NCBI RefSeq assembly: GCF_003807585.1
Contig: NZ_RMBX01000001.1
Span: 434,001 to 498,000, forward strand
Reading direction: 5' to 3'
Length of the DNA stretch: 64,000 bases
Origin: Chitinophaga barathri
Lineage (GTDB): Bacteria > Bacteroidota > Bacteroidia > Chitinophagales > Chitinophagaceae
Shown piece by piece: positions 54,105 to 63,797 of this stretch. The first letter of the stretch is position 1; every line of letters begins with the position of its first letter. The position numbers were made by a program, and so were the translations under genes. Under the pieces are notes generated by a model. That model searched no databases, was not told the DNA's origin, and saw only the letters and a list, made by a program, of their open reading frames with translations.

Positions 54105-56497
54105 TGTTTATGGCTGTTTATAGGTAAATCAATATTGTTGACGCCAGGCTTTAATACCAGGATTTTGCCATTCCATTCCAGTATTGCTTTTGGGCCGGCG
54201 GGTACTTCTATGGAAACGTCCCAGCCACCGGAGCTTCGGAGATATTTAACTGAAATCAGGCCTGCGGGATGCGGCACAGCCGCTTCCACGCGCTGAAGGC
54301 CGCCGAGGTGCGGATGAATGCGGATGGTATTAAAACCTGCTGCACCGGGCTGTATACCCGCGATGGTATTAAGAAAAAAATAAGCCGGATAGATGCTCCA
54401 GGCATGGCATTCCGAACGAGGGTTATCCGCCCATTCTGAAAAAGTATGCATACCGTTGGCCAGCATGGTTTGCCAGTCTCCCAGCTGTTCTATCAACTGA
54501 TCTCCCTCTCCTGCGTGCTTAAACGCCTCGAACAGGAAAAACTTAAAATAAAGCGATACCGGGAGCAGGCTGGTATCTTTGGTGATCTTTTCCAGTAACT
54601 GCCTGTTATCCGCCTTCGGAAGACAATTCGTTAATACCGCCATGATATTGGCATGTTGTGAAAATACCTTCTTATCCGGCGTATCGCTGAACAATCCACG
54701 CTCCTGGTCGAAACAGCTTTCTTTTACACGCGATTTTATACGGGCAGCAAGGTTTTTGTAGTGGGCGTACACATCCGGTTTAAAATACCGCCGCATGTAA
54801 TCATCCAGCTGCATGATGGTATACACATAAAACAAGTTGTAAGGGGTAAGACTTTTAGAAGCAGAGCGGGCAAGAATGGCATCCTTATCGTAGAAGGTGT
54901 CCAGGAAATCCAGGTAAGGCAGGTTGCCGATCATTCCTCCTTCGCTCACCTGCTTTTCGAACCAGTTCAACACTCCCTCTATCCCTTCCGCATATTGGGC
55001 GGCAAATGCAGTGTCCTGCCGGTGCATGCGGTAATCATTCACCATCAGCGCCCAGCACAGCGCATACAACGGGGTGTATTGCGGAAGGTCTGAGGGGTAA
55101 CGGCTCATGGTAAGGCCAGCGGGCGAACGGCTCTGGTCAAACTGCCGGATGGCGTTCATGGTCAGCCTGTCATCTTTAAAATGAAAATACGCGTGCAGTG
55201 CCTGGATACGTGTATCGCCAATGTATTGCATCTGCTCATAATAAGGATCTATGTATGTTTCCTGGGCAGCCAGCCGGGCCGTGAGCAGAGAGGCGTTGAA
55301 TATTTTTTCGTGCTCAGGGTTATTGGATCTGAAACTGGCTTCATTTTTAAAAGGATACATGGTGCTTTCAAAATCAAAGTCTTCAATTTCCAGCGGCTCT
55401 CCGGCCGTTTCAATGTCGAGCTGAACAAACCGGAATACCCGGAACCACAAAGGTATGAACGAGCGCTGATGGCCGCCATCGGGGCGGAATACATCGTATA
55501 CGCCATATAATTTTTTCCCTTCAATACTGTCACGGTGACCTTTGCGCCATTTACCAGGCTTGCCCTGGGGCGTTTCCAGCAGCGTTTCGGCATAGCTGAT
55601 TTTGACGTTTGCTCCCTTTCCCCTGCTGACCAGCAACCTGGGATAGCCCGTGGCCAGCACTTTATTGTCCAGTAACAGGGAAACCTTGCTGCCAGGTGGA
55701 ATGGTGATGGCGGAAGGCTTCGCCGGCCAGGCTTCCGGAGGAATTAGCCCTGAAACCCTAGCTACGGCTGCAAAACGCCGTTGTTCTCTTTCAAGCGTAT
55801 CAACAGGGCGGGGAACCAGCGTCCACCACCCGTCATTCACAGGGCCATCAGGATATCCGCGGCCAATAACCGCCGGTGTCACCCAGCCCGAATCATTAAA
55901 CGTGGGCTGTTCCCAGTTCCAGGGATATGCGGAAGCCTCCAGGCTGTCTAATGCGCCTGCAACATAGTATTGCCAGAAAAGCCGGGGATCGTTGCGTTGA
56001 AAAATAACCGGGCTGTAAGCGTTGTTCCGGTAAACTTTCCAATCCTTACCAGTCCGCAGTTCCGCTACATCACTTTCAAGGATGAACGCTGTTCTGTGCG
56101 AGTGTTGTGAATACCCGTTCCACTGTCCTTGATTCCAAACAATGGCCGCTATCACATTCTCCCCGGTTTCCAGATGCGTCTTAAGATCATACCGCTCGTA
56201 ATTCCAATGCCCCAGGTCGTTGCGGGCGGGCCCCAATCCTACCATCCGGCCATTGACGAATAGTTTATACCGGCTGTCTGCGCTTACATACACGGGAAAT
56301 TCATCCGGCACTGCACTCAGGTTGAGTTTTTTTCTGAAATGATAAACTTCATATGCCTTTAATCCGCTGCCGGGAAAGGTAATCCATGCCGCTTCCCAGG
56401 GCCTTTTCAATAACCTGCCGGGAATCTGCTGGCTGAAGCCGGAGAGCGAAAAAAAGCATAATAATATTGTAAAGTGAAAAAAGCTCGTTTTTGTCAT
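54101..56497 (-). CDS. GH78-like alpha-L-rhamnosidase, secreted (locus C)
   Basis: The 798-residue exported protein removes alpha-L-rhamnose if it behaves as its family. It has a signal peptide (MTKTSFFHFTILLCFFSLSG), N-terminal beta domains with an exposed carbohydrate-binding-like layout (about 25-380), and a C-terminal (alpha/alpha)6 barrel (about 390-720). The block DPYYEQMQYIGDTRIQALHA (Glu421, Asp428) matches the family's acid-residue segment, and SECHAWSIYP (His698) its usual C-terminal signature. I chose the ATG at 56497; one at 56524 adds nine residues. The stop overlaps the cupin start by 4 bp. GH106 is excluded by layout. Rhamnose-containing pectin or arabinogalactan is the likely target. 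Confidence 0.87.
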   Translation of the reverse strand: MTKTSFFHFTILLCFFSLSGFSQQIPGRLLKRPWEAAWITFPGSGLKAYEVYHFRKKLNLSAVPDEFPVYVSADSRYKLFVNGRMVGLGPARNDLGHWNYERYDLKTHLETGENVIAAIVWNQGQWNGYSQHSHRTAFILESDVAELRTGKDWKVYRNNAYSPVIFQRNDPRLFWQYYVAGALDSLEASAYPWNWEQPTFNDSGWVTPAVIGRGYPDGPVNDGWWTLVPRPVDTLEREQRRFAAVARVSGLIPPEAWPAKPSAITIPPGSKVSLLLDNKVLATGYPRLLVSRGKGANVKISYAETLLETPQGKPGKWRKGHRDSIEGKKLYGVYDVFRPDGGHQRSFIPLWFRVFRFVQLDIETAGEPLEIEDFDFESTMYPFKNEASFRSNNPEHEKIFNASLLTARLAAQETYIDPYYEQMQYIGDTRIQALHAYFHFKDDRLTMNAIRQFDQSRSPAGLTMSRYPSDLPQYTPLYALCWALMVNDYRMHRQDTAFAAQYAEGIEGVLNWFEKQVSEGGMIGNLPYLDFLDTFYDKDAILARSASKSLTPYNLFYVYTIMQLDDYMRRYFKPDVYAHYKNLAARIKSRVKESCFDQERGLFSDTPDKKVFSQHANIMAVLTNCLPKADNRQLLEKITKDTSLLPVSLYFKFFLFEAFKHAGEGDQLIEQLGDWQTMLANGMHTFSEWADNPRSECHAWSIYPAYFFLNTIAGIQPGAAGFNTIRIHPHLGGLQRVEAAVPHPAGLISVKYLRSSGGWDVSIEVPAGPKAILEWNGKILVLKPGVNNIDLPINSHKQ

Positions 56498-56543
56498 TGT
56501 CCTAAAACTTATCAACGTTGGCAACTATAAAATCTTCCGGTGA

Positions 56544-56573
56544 TGAAGGGACTAACCGATTCTACTCCCTTCA
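56544..56573 (-). other. Stem-loop between the GH5 fusion and GH78 genes
   Basis: TGAAGGGA (56544-56551) and TCCCTTCA (56566-56573) form a perfect 8-bp stem with a 14-nt loop in the 153-bp gap. There is no T-run on the minus strand, so an RNA-processing or stability role within the transcript is more likely than termination. Confidence 0.4.
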
Positions 56574-56650
56574 AAAGCTTTCCCGAATAATTCAGGAGCC
56601 GTGAAGTCAAAATGCACGCGGTGATTAGCATTTTTCTCATTCAAATTCCG

Positions 56651-58489
56651 CTAATAAGCAATTGATGTATATAAAAACATCGGCTTAACAGAAGTTTTCT
56701 TTATGCTGAAAGGATCGTCCAGTGCTGTTTCCCGGCCCCATCCATGCAGGGAATCAAAAACGCCGGTAGAAGTCATATCCATGCCCGGGCAGTCGCTGTT
56801 GCCCGGCCCCCAGCTCCATGCCATCCAGCCGATCTGTTGTTTATGCGCGTATTTCATAATAAACCGGTATGGTATGCAGCATTTACACTTTACTTCCATG
56901 GGCGCAAACTCGCCGATCACCAGGGGAATATCTTTTTCAATGGATTGATCGATTGCCCGGCTGATCCTTTCTTCTGAAATACCGGAATCCCAGATGTGCC
57001 AGGAAAAAAGGAGGTTCTTACCCGGGTCGTTCTTTAAGAGCGACGCTCCATTTTCGAGCAGGTATTGTTCATTCCGCCCCCAATTCGCCGCATCAATCAT
57101 CAGCGGCACGCGGATGCCAGCGTTCCGCATTTTTTTAACAATGGCAGTGTAGGTTTGTACAAAATCAGCCATGGTAATGGTATTATCACCTGCTTCATTG
57201 GCGATATTGATCACGAGGTACCGTTCGTATTTTTTTATAACTTTTACCACATCAGGCTGCAGCCAGAAAGCAAGGCATTCGGGCAGTTTGTCCCATTTAC
57301 CGGTAGCATCATGCAGTTCAAGCACAGGCAATAAGCCATGCCGGACCGCATTTCCGATCACCGTATCCAATGCCTGCCCGCCACCGCCGAATTTCATCCA
57401 CATTATCCGTACACAATTTGCCCCGGTTTTGGCAATCTCTTTAAAGGAGCGCTCTCCCGTTTTATCAGTTACAACGTTCATTTTGTTCACGCCGCGCAGT
57501 ATGATCTTTTCACCATCGGGCGCGTGCAAAAAACGCCCTGTCACATAACAGTGTGTTTTTACCGGCGATTTTTCAAGCCAGCCGTTTACTTTCAGCCAGT
57601 TCCTGCATCTTTCCATCCATTTTTCCCCGGTGGGTAATCGCAGGCCAAACCCATGGCCGCCTTCCTGGTAGATATGCAATTCGGCGGGCACCTGGTTTTC
57701 CCGCAGCGCTTCGTAGAACTGAACGGAATTTTCCGCTGGCACACCGGTATCATCTGCTGCATGTACCAGGAAAGCAGGGGGCGTTGTTGGGCTTACCTGC
57801 AAAACAGGAGAAAAGAGCGCCTGTTGTTCATCCGTTGCATGATTGCCGAGCAGTTTTTTATAGGATCCGGCATGCGCATAAGGAGCTACAAAGCTGGTGA
57901 CAGGATATATAAGCATCATAAAGTCAGGGCGCAGGCTTAACCCTTGCCGGTTAGCAACATACTGACGGTTGAATTGCGTGCCTGCACATGCTGCCAAATG
58001 CCCGCCAGCAGAAAAACCCAGGATGCCGACCTTCCGCGGATCGATGCCCCATTCTACAGCCCGACTGCGCACTAACAGCATTGCCTGTTGCGCATCCTGG
58101 ATGGGTGATATGGAGGGTTGCCGGGAAATGACTGAATCAGGTAAACGGTATTTGAGTACAAAGGCAGTAACGCCTATTTTGTTAAACTCCCTGGCAACAT
58201 CCTTTCCTTCGTGACCGGTTGCCAGCACCCAGTATCCGCCGCCCGGGCAGATAATCACAGCAGTGCCGGTAGCAATTCCCTTTGGGGGTTTGTACATCTC
58301 AAGCGAAGGGTTTACCACGTTGCTCGTCAGCTCAATACCATTCCTGTTTTCAATTTTTTCCTTCACGTTCTGCTCCAGCTGATCAGGAACGGCCCCTTCG
58401 TACAGGGGGATCACCTGCTGCGCGGATAATGACAATGTTAGAAAAAGCGTGCTACTAGACAGTAGCAACCATTTTTTTTTAGTTTCCAT
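56651..58489 (-). CDS. Two-domain protein: carbohydrate esterase fused to a GH5-like mannanase (locus C)
   Basis: The 612-residue exported protein joins two enzymes. Residues about 25-300 form an alpha/beta-hydrolase of the acetyl-esterase type, with Ser160 in GFSAGG, Asp246/247 in HAADDTGVP and His279 in GGHGFG. Residues about 310-600 form a GH5 catalytic domain close to subfamily 8 mannanases (LELHDATGKW, LMIDAANWGR, GWMAWSWG), with acid/base Glu432 in INIANEAG and nucleophile Glu527 in LVIGEF. One chain could thus remove acetyl groups and cut the backbone, most simply of acetylated mannan. I chose the ATG at 58489 (METKKKWLLLSSSTLFLTLS); longer starts to 58543 break the signal peptide. Confidence 0.87.
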   Translation of the reverse strand: METKKKWLLLSSSTLFLTLSLSAQQVIPLYEGAVPDQLEQNVKEKIENRNGIELTSNVVNPSLEMYKPPKGIATGTAVIICPGGGYWVLATGHEGKDVAREFNKIGVTAFVLKYRLPDSVISRQPSISPIQDAQQAMLLVRSRAVEWGIDPRKVGILGFSAGGHLAACAGTQFNRQYVANRQGLSLRPDFMMLIYPVTSFVAPYAHAGSYKKLLGNHATDEQQALFSPVLQVSPTTPPAFLVHAADDTGVPAENSVQFYEALRENQVPAELHIYQEGGHGFGLRLPTGEKWMERCRNWLKVNGWLEKSPVKTHCYVTGRFLHAPDGEKIILRGVNKMNVVTDKTGERSFKEIAKTGANCVRIMWMKFGGGGQALDTVIGNAVRHGLLPVLELHDATGKWDKLPECLAFWLQPDVVKVIKKYERYLVINIANEAGDNTITMADFVQTYTAIVKKMRNAGIRVPLMIDAANWGRNEQYLLENGASLLKNDPGKNLLFSWHIWDSGISEERISRAIDQSIEKDIPLVIGEFAPMEVKCKCCIPYRFIMKYAHKQQIGWMAWSWGPGNSDCPGMDMTSTGVFDSLHGWGRETALDDPFSIKKTSVKPMFLYTSIAY

Positions 58490-58588
58490 ATATGTTGTAT
58501 ACATTTTTTGCAGCATCCTGGACAGGAACCGCACGTAGTCCATGAATAAATAAAACCAAATAGTTATAGTACACCTTAGGAATAAAAA

Positions 58589-60115
58589 TTAGTAGCCAGG
58601 ATTTTGCCCGTCACTCAGCATATTTGGATTGGTCTCCATTTCAGAAACCGGTATCGGCATCAGTACATGCGTGCCTGCTGTGAATGAGAAGTTCGCATAA
58701 CTGACAGGGAACCCGAAATCCGCTTTTGTCCAATTACCGAGATTGATGTACCCAGCTGCGTGCCAGCGCTGGAGATCATTCCAGCGGATACCATCTTCAC
58801 CGGCCAGTTCAAGCAAACGTTCGTTCATGATGTCTGCCATGGTAACGGCCGCCAGGGCAGCAGGCTGCGCCGCTTCAGGGCCTGCCACTGATTTGCGGGC
58901 GCGGGCGCGAACGTCGTTTATCTCAGCGAGCGCTTCGGCGGGTTTGCCGGTTTGCAGGTACGCTTCCGCTACCAGGAGTTTAATATCAGCTAGCCGTAGT
59001 ATACGTGTATTGTTGATGGAATTAATGCTGGCAAGGCCTACATACTTTCCCCGTTCGCCATTAATATATTTTGTGAATTTGTAACCTCCGTTGAAAGACC
59101 AGGGGTCCGCAGGATTAGCGGCAATTGTTTCGCCTCTGCGCGGGTCCACAGGGCCAAACGACTGGATCAGCTTGAGGCTCGGCCCCATCAAGGTTCCAAG
59201 GTTCGTCCAGCTGTCCTCGAAATATTGGTAAAACGCGCCCATACTGCCTGTGCCCTTTCCAAAGTCGTTCATCAGCCAGGGGTTTTCCTGGCTGGATGCG
59301 CTGGCCTGGAACTCGAACAAGGATTCGGAATTGTTCTCTTTCCGGTAGTCGAAGTTATCACCGAAATGTGCCACCAGCGCGCGGCCTTTGATGTTTTGAT
59401 AAGCGGCAAGCGCATCGCCGTAATCCTGCAGGTTCTTGCTGTTAAAACATGCTCTTGTAACATATCCTTTCACCAGCATCCCGTAAGCCGAATTCTTTGT
59501 AACGCGCCCGGTTTGCGCTGCCGGCCAGCTATCCGGCAGCAGGGTGGCGGCATCTTTCCAGTCTTTGATCGCCTGGTCCAGCAGTTCCAGGTCTTTGGAG
59601 GGTTTAAGGTACAGATCACCTGAGTTGTCCTTGATCCTTACAACAGATACAGGGGCTTTCTTCCACCAGGTCCACAGCTTATAAAAAGCCCATCCGCGCA
59701 GGAACAACATTTCACCTTTGTTGAAATCCGCCAGGCCGGCGGTCATATACACCTGCTTGTTTTGTTCAGTGATCTCCAACATGGTGTTGGTGCGGTTCAC
59801 TATTTCGTAGAGTGTTTTCCAGACGTTGTTCAGGTCCCCATCTCCCCCGTTGAGGCCGCTGAAATTATCCATTACAGTGGGGTTGTTGGACATGAGATCG
59901 TCCCCGGGAAGCAGCCACAGGCGGTGCCGGGGGCTGTTTGCGTTGTAGGCATAAAGATCGGTCAGCTTTGCGTAAGCACCACCAATCCCCCGTTGCAGGT
60001 GATCTTCGTCCTTGAAATAATCCGCTTCAGGTTCCTGTGTAGGCAGTATGTCCAGCTTTTTATCGCATGCGCAAAACATGCAGATGGCCAGTATATAGGT
60101 GAGTTGTTTTCTCAT
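58589..60115 (-). CDS. SusD/RagB-family glycan-binding lipoprotein (locus C)
   Basis: The 508-residue product has a lipoprotein signal (MRKQLTYILAICMFCACDKK, Cys near 17) and a SusD fold with the usual IMNERLLELAGEDGIRWNDL near the C-terminus. I chose the ATG at 60115; the ATG at 60127 would overlap the susC stop by one base and add four residues. It is the surface lid for the SusC encoded directly upstream. The esterase-GH5 fusion follows, 99 bp downstream. It is somewhat shorter than the SusD proteins of loci A and B. Confidence 0.93.
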   Translation of the reverse strand: MRKQLTYILAICMFCACDKKLDILPTQEPEADYFKDEDHLQRGIGGAYAKLTDLYAYNANSPRHRLWLLPGDDLMSNNPTVMDNFSGLNGGDGDLNNVWKTLYEIVNRTNTMLEITEQNKQVYMTAGLADFNKGEMLFLRGWAFYKLWTWWKKAPVSVVRIKDNSGDLYLKPSKDLELLDQAIKDWKDAATLLPDSWPAAQTGRVTKNSAYGMLVKGYVTRACFNSKNLQDYGDALAAYQNIKGRALVAHFGDNFDYRKENNSESLFEFQASASSQENPWLMNDFGKGTGSMGAFYQYFEDSWTNLGTLMGPSLKLIQSFGPVDPRRGETIAANPADPWSFNGGYKFTKYINGERGKYVGLASINSINNTRILRLADIKLLVAEAYLQTGKPAEALAEINDVRARARKSVAGPEAAQPAALAAVTMADIMNERLLELAGEDGIRWNDLQRWHAAGYINLGNWTKADFGFPVSYANFSFTAGTHVLMPIPVSEMETNPNMLSDGQNPGY

Positions 60116-60126
60116 GGTAATAAGCA

Positions 60127-63100
60127 TTAAAATTTACTGTTCAGGCCAATGGAAAAGGTTCTGGGCATAGGTTGAAGATCGTTCTCAGGGTCCAGGCCTT
60201 TCCATTTAGTGATTAAAAACAGGTTGGAGGCGGACGCATAGATCCGCAGGTACCGCAAATGCCCGCCGGTTGCTTTATATACAGATGCAGGCAATGTATA
60301 TCCCAGCTGCAGGTTGCCCATTCGCAGGTATCCTGCATTTTCAACAAAACGGGAAGAAACACGGCCATTGGCATTCGGGTCTCCCACTACTGCCCTGGGC
60401 ATATCGGAGTTGGGGTTTTGCTGCGACCATGCGTTCAGCACGGAAGTGCTCATGTTGTTCCCACGTGTGCCCGTATTTTCCAGGTTCTGCCGGGCAGTAT
60501 TCAGTTTTTGTACATCGCCTACGCCCTGGAAGAAAGCAGACAGATCGATGCCTTTATAATTTAGCCCTACGTTGAACCCGTAAAAATACCCGGGTATGGT
60601 TTTACCCAGGTAGGTCTGGTCGAAGTTATCCACTGCGCTGTCGCCGCCGGGTGTGTAAAAGCGGTGCCCTTTGGCTGCGTTTGCCGGACCATTAATGTCC
60701 CTGAACCAGAGGTCGCCTGCTTTGTGAGGTTGTTGCGCGCTTTTATCATTATATACAGCATCGTATGCGGCTGCGGCTGCGTCATCGCGGAAAATACCCC
60801 CTACCTGGTAACCATAAATGTAATTCATGGAATACCCGGTTTCAATGCGGGATGTGCCATTATTCAAGGGTACACCACCATAGGTTGAAAGCACTTCGTT
60901 TTTGACCGTCGTAATGTTGGCACCGGCATTAAAACCGAAATCACCGATCTTGCCTTCATATCCAAGACTCAATTCCATGCCGCTGTTCCTCACGCTCGCA
61001 ATGTTTGCAATGGGCTGGTTTTTGGCCCCGACGCTGGGCGGCAGCGTGGTGGTCTGTAAAATACCCGTGGTTTTTTTGTTGTAATATTCCGCTGTAACGG
61101 TCAAGCCCCTCCACAACACAGCATCGACGCCGATATTGGTAGTGGCCGTCTTCTCCCATTGGATGGAAGGATTGGGAAAGGAAAACATAGCGGCACCCAG
61201 CATGTAATTGCCCATGCCATTACCACCCGGCATTGAACCGAAAGCATACATGGGATTTTTGTCTACCGTGGAGATATAAGCAAAATTGCGCACTTCCTGG
61301 TTACCCAGCTCACCCCAGCCTGCACGAAGTTTCAGGTCCGTAATCCATGCCTGGTCCTTCATGAACGGTTCGGCTGAAATGCGCCATGCTGCTGACATGG
61401 CAGGGAACACTCCCCACCTGTTGCCTTTGGCGAACCGGCTGCTGCCGTCGTACCGTACGATCGCATCCAGGTAATATTTCGATTTGTAGTTGTACGCCAC
61501 ACGCCCTAACAAACCTTCCAGCGCCCAGCGGAAATTATCAGTTTGCACCTCAGTATAGGGCCTGTCCGCATCAATCGTCCAAAGATGTGGTTCCAGCGTG
61601 GTCATATAATCAGAACTGCCGGACGAATACCCCGCACGGTATTGCTGGTCCATTACATTCGCCAGGAAGTCCAGCTGGTGGCCGTTAAAATTGCGGGAAT
61701 AGTTCAGGCTGAGTTCTTTTACCAGGTTAAAGTTTTTGGTCACTCTTTCTCCATAAAATCCCAGTGAGGTTCCGCCTCCTTTGTCTTTAGGACTGCCGGC
61801 TGTATAATCGTAAAAATTTGAGTTGTAATCCCCGAACTCCATCCTGTTATGCTCATAGGCATCAATGCTGACTGTTCCTTTCAACTTCAGGTTAGGCAGG
61901 GGTTCCAGTTCAAGATACACGCTGCCCATATTGCGAAGGGACTTGTATTTCCGGGTATTTAGCGCGATAGAACCAAACGTGTTGATCCGGGTGCCCTCAC
62001 CGTAGAGTTTATCCTTATTCCAGGAACCGTCAGGATTATACCCCTTTACGACTTGCGCATAGCCATTCAGGAAAGCAGGTCCATCTGCATAGATCGGCTG
62101 CCAGGGCGGCGTAAGAGCCCGGTCCATCAGGTCTGAATTGTTGTAATCCTCGCCGGCGATATGGGCTATGCGGTAGTTGATGCCGGTCCTCAGCCATTTG
62201 TAGATCTTTGTGTTGATCTTTACAGAACCTGAGTATCTTTCAAAGCCCTGGTTAATCAGCGCGCTTTCCGAATTGTTGTATCCCAGGGAGAAGCTGTAAT
62301 CGGTATTTTCCGATCCTCCGGAAACACGCACGGAATAATCCTGGTTCGGCGCGTTTTTATTGACAAGGGGTGTTTGCCAATCCTCATCTACCGTGGAATT
62401 ACCCAGGTAACCCGGACTGGCCGGGTTAAACCATGGGTCCAGTGTAACAGCGGGATTCGCAGCATATGAATTTTTGAAAAAATTAACGTAGTCCTTCGTC
62501 CCGAGCACGTCCCAGGTTTTGGCGAAGTTCTGCACGCCGTAACGGGCGCTGAAGTCCACGCTGGGAGCACCGGCCTGCCCTCTTTTAGTAGTGATCAGGA
62601 TAACGCCGTTGGAAGCGCGTACACCGTAGATGGCTGCGGCGGAAGCGTCTTTGAGCACCGAGATGGAAGCAATGTCGTTAGGATCGAGCATGGCAAAAAT
62701 ATTGATCCCACCACGCACGTCGGCTACCCTTGCATCAATCTGTCCTTCAATACCAGCGCCCAGTTCTGTAATGGGAATACCGTCCACCACATACAACGGG
62801 TCTGATACACCCCAGGTATTGACACCCCTTATGCGGATCGTAGGACGCGTCATGGGATTGGCGGCATTGCCGGAAACATGGATGCCCGTCATTCTCCCCT
62901 GGATAGCGAACTCAGGGCTCATGGCCACGCTTTGTGCGATCTGTTCTGAGCCGATGCTGCTGATAGAAGTTGTAACATCCTTTTTTTCACGGCTGCCATA
63001 TCCAATCACTACCACCTGGTTCAGCCCCGTAGAAGCCACGGTCAGTTGGATGTCGATGTTGGTGCGGCCGTTTACCGGTACCTCCTGCTGAATGTAGCCA

Positions 63101-63642
63101 ATATAGGAAATCACCAGGGTGGCATTATCCGGTGCAGTGAGGCTGAAGGCGCCCTGCGGGTCGGTTACAGCGCCTACTTTGCTGCCTTTCAGCTGAACGG
63201 TTACGCCTATCAGCGGCAGACCGTTGGCGGCATCTGTCACTTTTCCTTTAACGGTGACCTCCTTCAGAATCTCACCAGCCGGGGCAATCACTACCAGCTT
63301 GTTTTGCATGGCTTTGAAAGTAAGCCCGGTGGAAGCGAAAACTTTTTGCAGGATGTCCTTTACCGGCTCATCGCTGGCTGTTACCGATACCTTCTGACGG
63401 CCGGTGAACAGGTCGTCTTTATAAAGAAACCGGTAATCGCTCTTTTTCTCAATGGCTCTAAGCACCTCCTTAAGGTCGACTTTATCAAGCCGCAGGCTCA
63501 GCCTGGTATCCTGCGAGAATACGTTGGCGGAAACCTGCATGCTCAGCAGGAAGACTAAAGCAAAGGAAAGTTTCATACAGAGTAAAATGTTTAGTTTACC
63601 CAAATACAGGTAACCACACGGAATTCGTGGAATTTTTTTCAT
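60127..63642 (-). CDS. SusC/RagA-family TonB-dependent transducer with STN domain (locus C)
   Basis: The 1171-residue transporter starts MKKIPRIPCGYLYLGKLNIL, a usual SusC beginning, with the signal core near 20-40. Then come an STN domain (about 42-115), a carboxypeptidase-regulatory-like domain (130-205), a plug (215-330, with ASAAAIYGVRASNGVILITT) and the barrel. The frame could start at 63744, but the extra 34 residues have no signal features and would leave only 53 bp to fecR. STN and an adjacent FecR gene (partial at the right edge) indicate transenvelope signalling as in loci A and B. Confidence 0.95.
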   Translation of the reverse strand: MKKIPRIPCGYLYLGKLNILLCMKLSFALVFLLSMQVSANVFSQDTRLSLRLDKVDLKEVLRAIEKKSDYRFLYKDDLFTGRQKVSVTASDEPVKDILQKVFASTGLTFKAMQNKLVVIAPAGEILKEVTVKGKVTDAANGLPLIGVTVQLKGSKVGAVTDPQGAFSLTAPDNATLVISYIGYIQQEVPVNGRTNIDIQLTVASTGLNQVVVIGYGSREKKDVTTSISSIGSEQIAQSVAMSPEFAIQGRMTGIHVSGNAANPMTRPTIRIRGVNTWGVSDPLYVVDGIPITELGAGIEGQIDARVADVRGGINIFAMLDPNDIASISVLKDASAAAIYGVRASNGVILITTKRGQAGAPSVDFSARYGVQNFAKTWDVLGTKDYVNFFKNSYAANPAVTLDPWFNPASPGYLGNSTVDEDWQTPLVNKNAPNQDYSVRVSGGSENTDYSFSLGYNNSESALINQGFERYSGSVKINTKIYKWLRTGINYRIAHIAGEDYNNSDLMDRALTPPWQPIYADGPAFLNGYAQVVKGYNPDGSWNKDKLYGEGTRINTFGSIALNTRKYKSLRNMGSVYLELEPLPNLKLKGTVSIDAYEHNRMEFGDYNSNFYDYTAGSPKDKGGGTSLGFYGERVTKNFNLVKELSLNYSRNFNGHQLDFLANVMDQQYRAGYSSGSSDYMTTLEPHLWTIDADRPYTEVQTDNFRWALEGLLGRVAYNYKSKYYLDAIVRYDGSSRFAKGNRWGVFPAMSAAWRISAEPFMKDQAWITDLKLRAGWGELGNQEVRNFAYISTVDKNPMYAFGSMPGGNGMGNYMLGAAMFSFPNPSIQWEKTATTNIGVDAVLWRGLTVTAEYYNKKTTGILQTTTLPPSVGAKNQPIANIASVRNSGMELSLGYEGKIGDFGFNAGANITTVKNEVLSTYGGVPLNNGTSRIETGYSMNYIYGYQVGGIFRDDAAAAAYDAVYNDKSAQQPHKAGDLWFRDINGPANAAKGHRFYTPGGDSAVDNFDQTYLGKTIPGYFYGFNVGLNYKGIDLSAFFQGVGDVQKLNTARQNLENTGTRGNNMSTSVLNAWSQQNPNSDMPRAVVGDPNANGRVSSRFVENAGYLRMGNLQLGYTLPASVYKATGGHLRYLRIYASASNLFLITKWKGLDPENDLQPMPRTFSIGLNSKF

Positions 63643-63649
63643 ACATTTA
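63642..63649 (+). promoter_or_regulatory. TAnnTTTG-like element on the strand opposite to susC (locus C)
   Basis: TACATTTA at 63642-63649 fits TAnnTTTG except for the last base. It has the same position relative to the susC start codon as in loci A and B. No good -33 element is seen. Confidence 0.25.
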
Positions 63650-63655
63650 ACGTGG

Positions 63656-63763
63656 TTTATGGTGACAAAATGGCTCCCCCGAATGTTTATCAGGCAGTGA
63701 AGGGGAGAATAAAAAACCAGGACCCTGGGCGGGAAATGCAGCAAACATTTCCCGTTCTTTTTT
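63656..63763 (+). ncRNA. Predicted antisense RNA to the susC leader (locus C)
   Basis: A plus-strand RNA from about 63656 to the T-run ending at 63763 would be about 108 nt and complementary to the susC leader and gap. It is the weakest of the three because the -7 element has a mismatch. Confidence 0.3.
63730..63763 (+). terminator. Plus-strand terminator in the fecR-susC gap (locus C)
   Basis: CGGGAAATG (63730-63738) and CATTTCCCG (63746-63754) form a perfect 9-bp stem with a 7-nt loop. TTC and six T residues follow on the plus strand, opposite to all genes here. Confidence 0.65.
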
Positions 63764-63797
63764 AACAGGATTTAAGTCTTTTTCATAACGTATAGTT

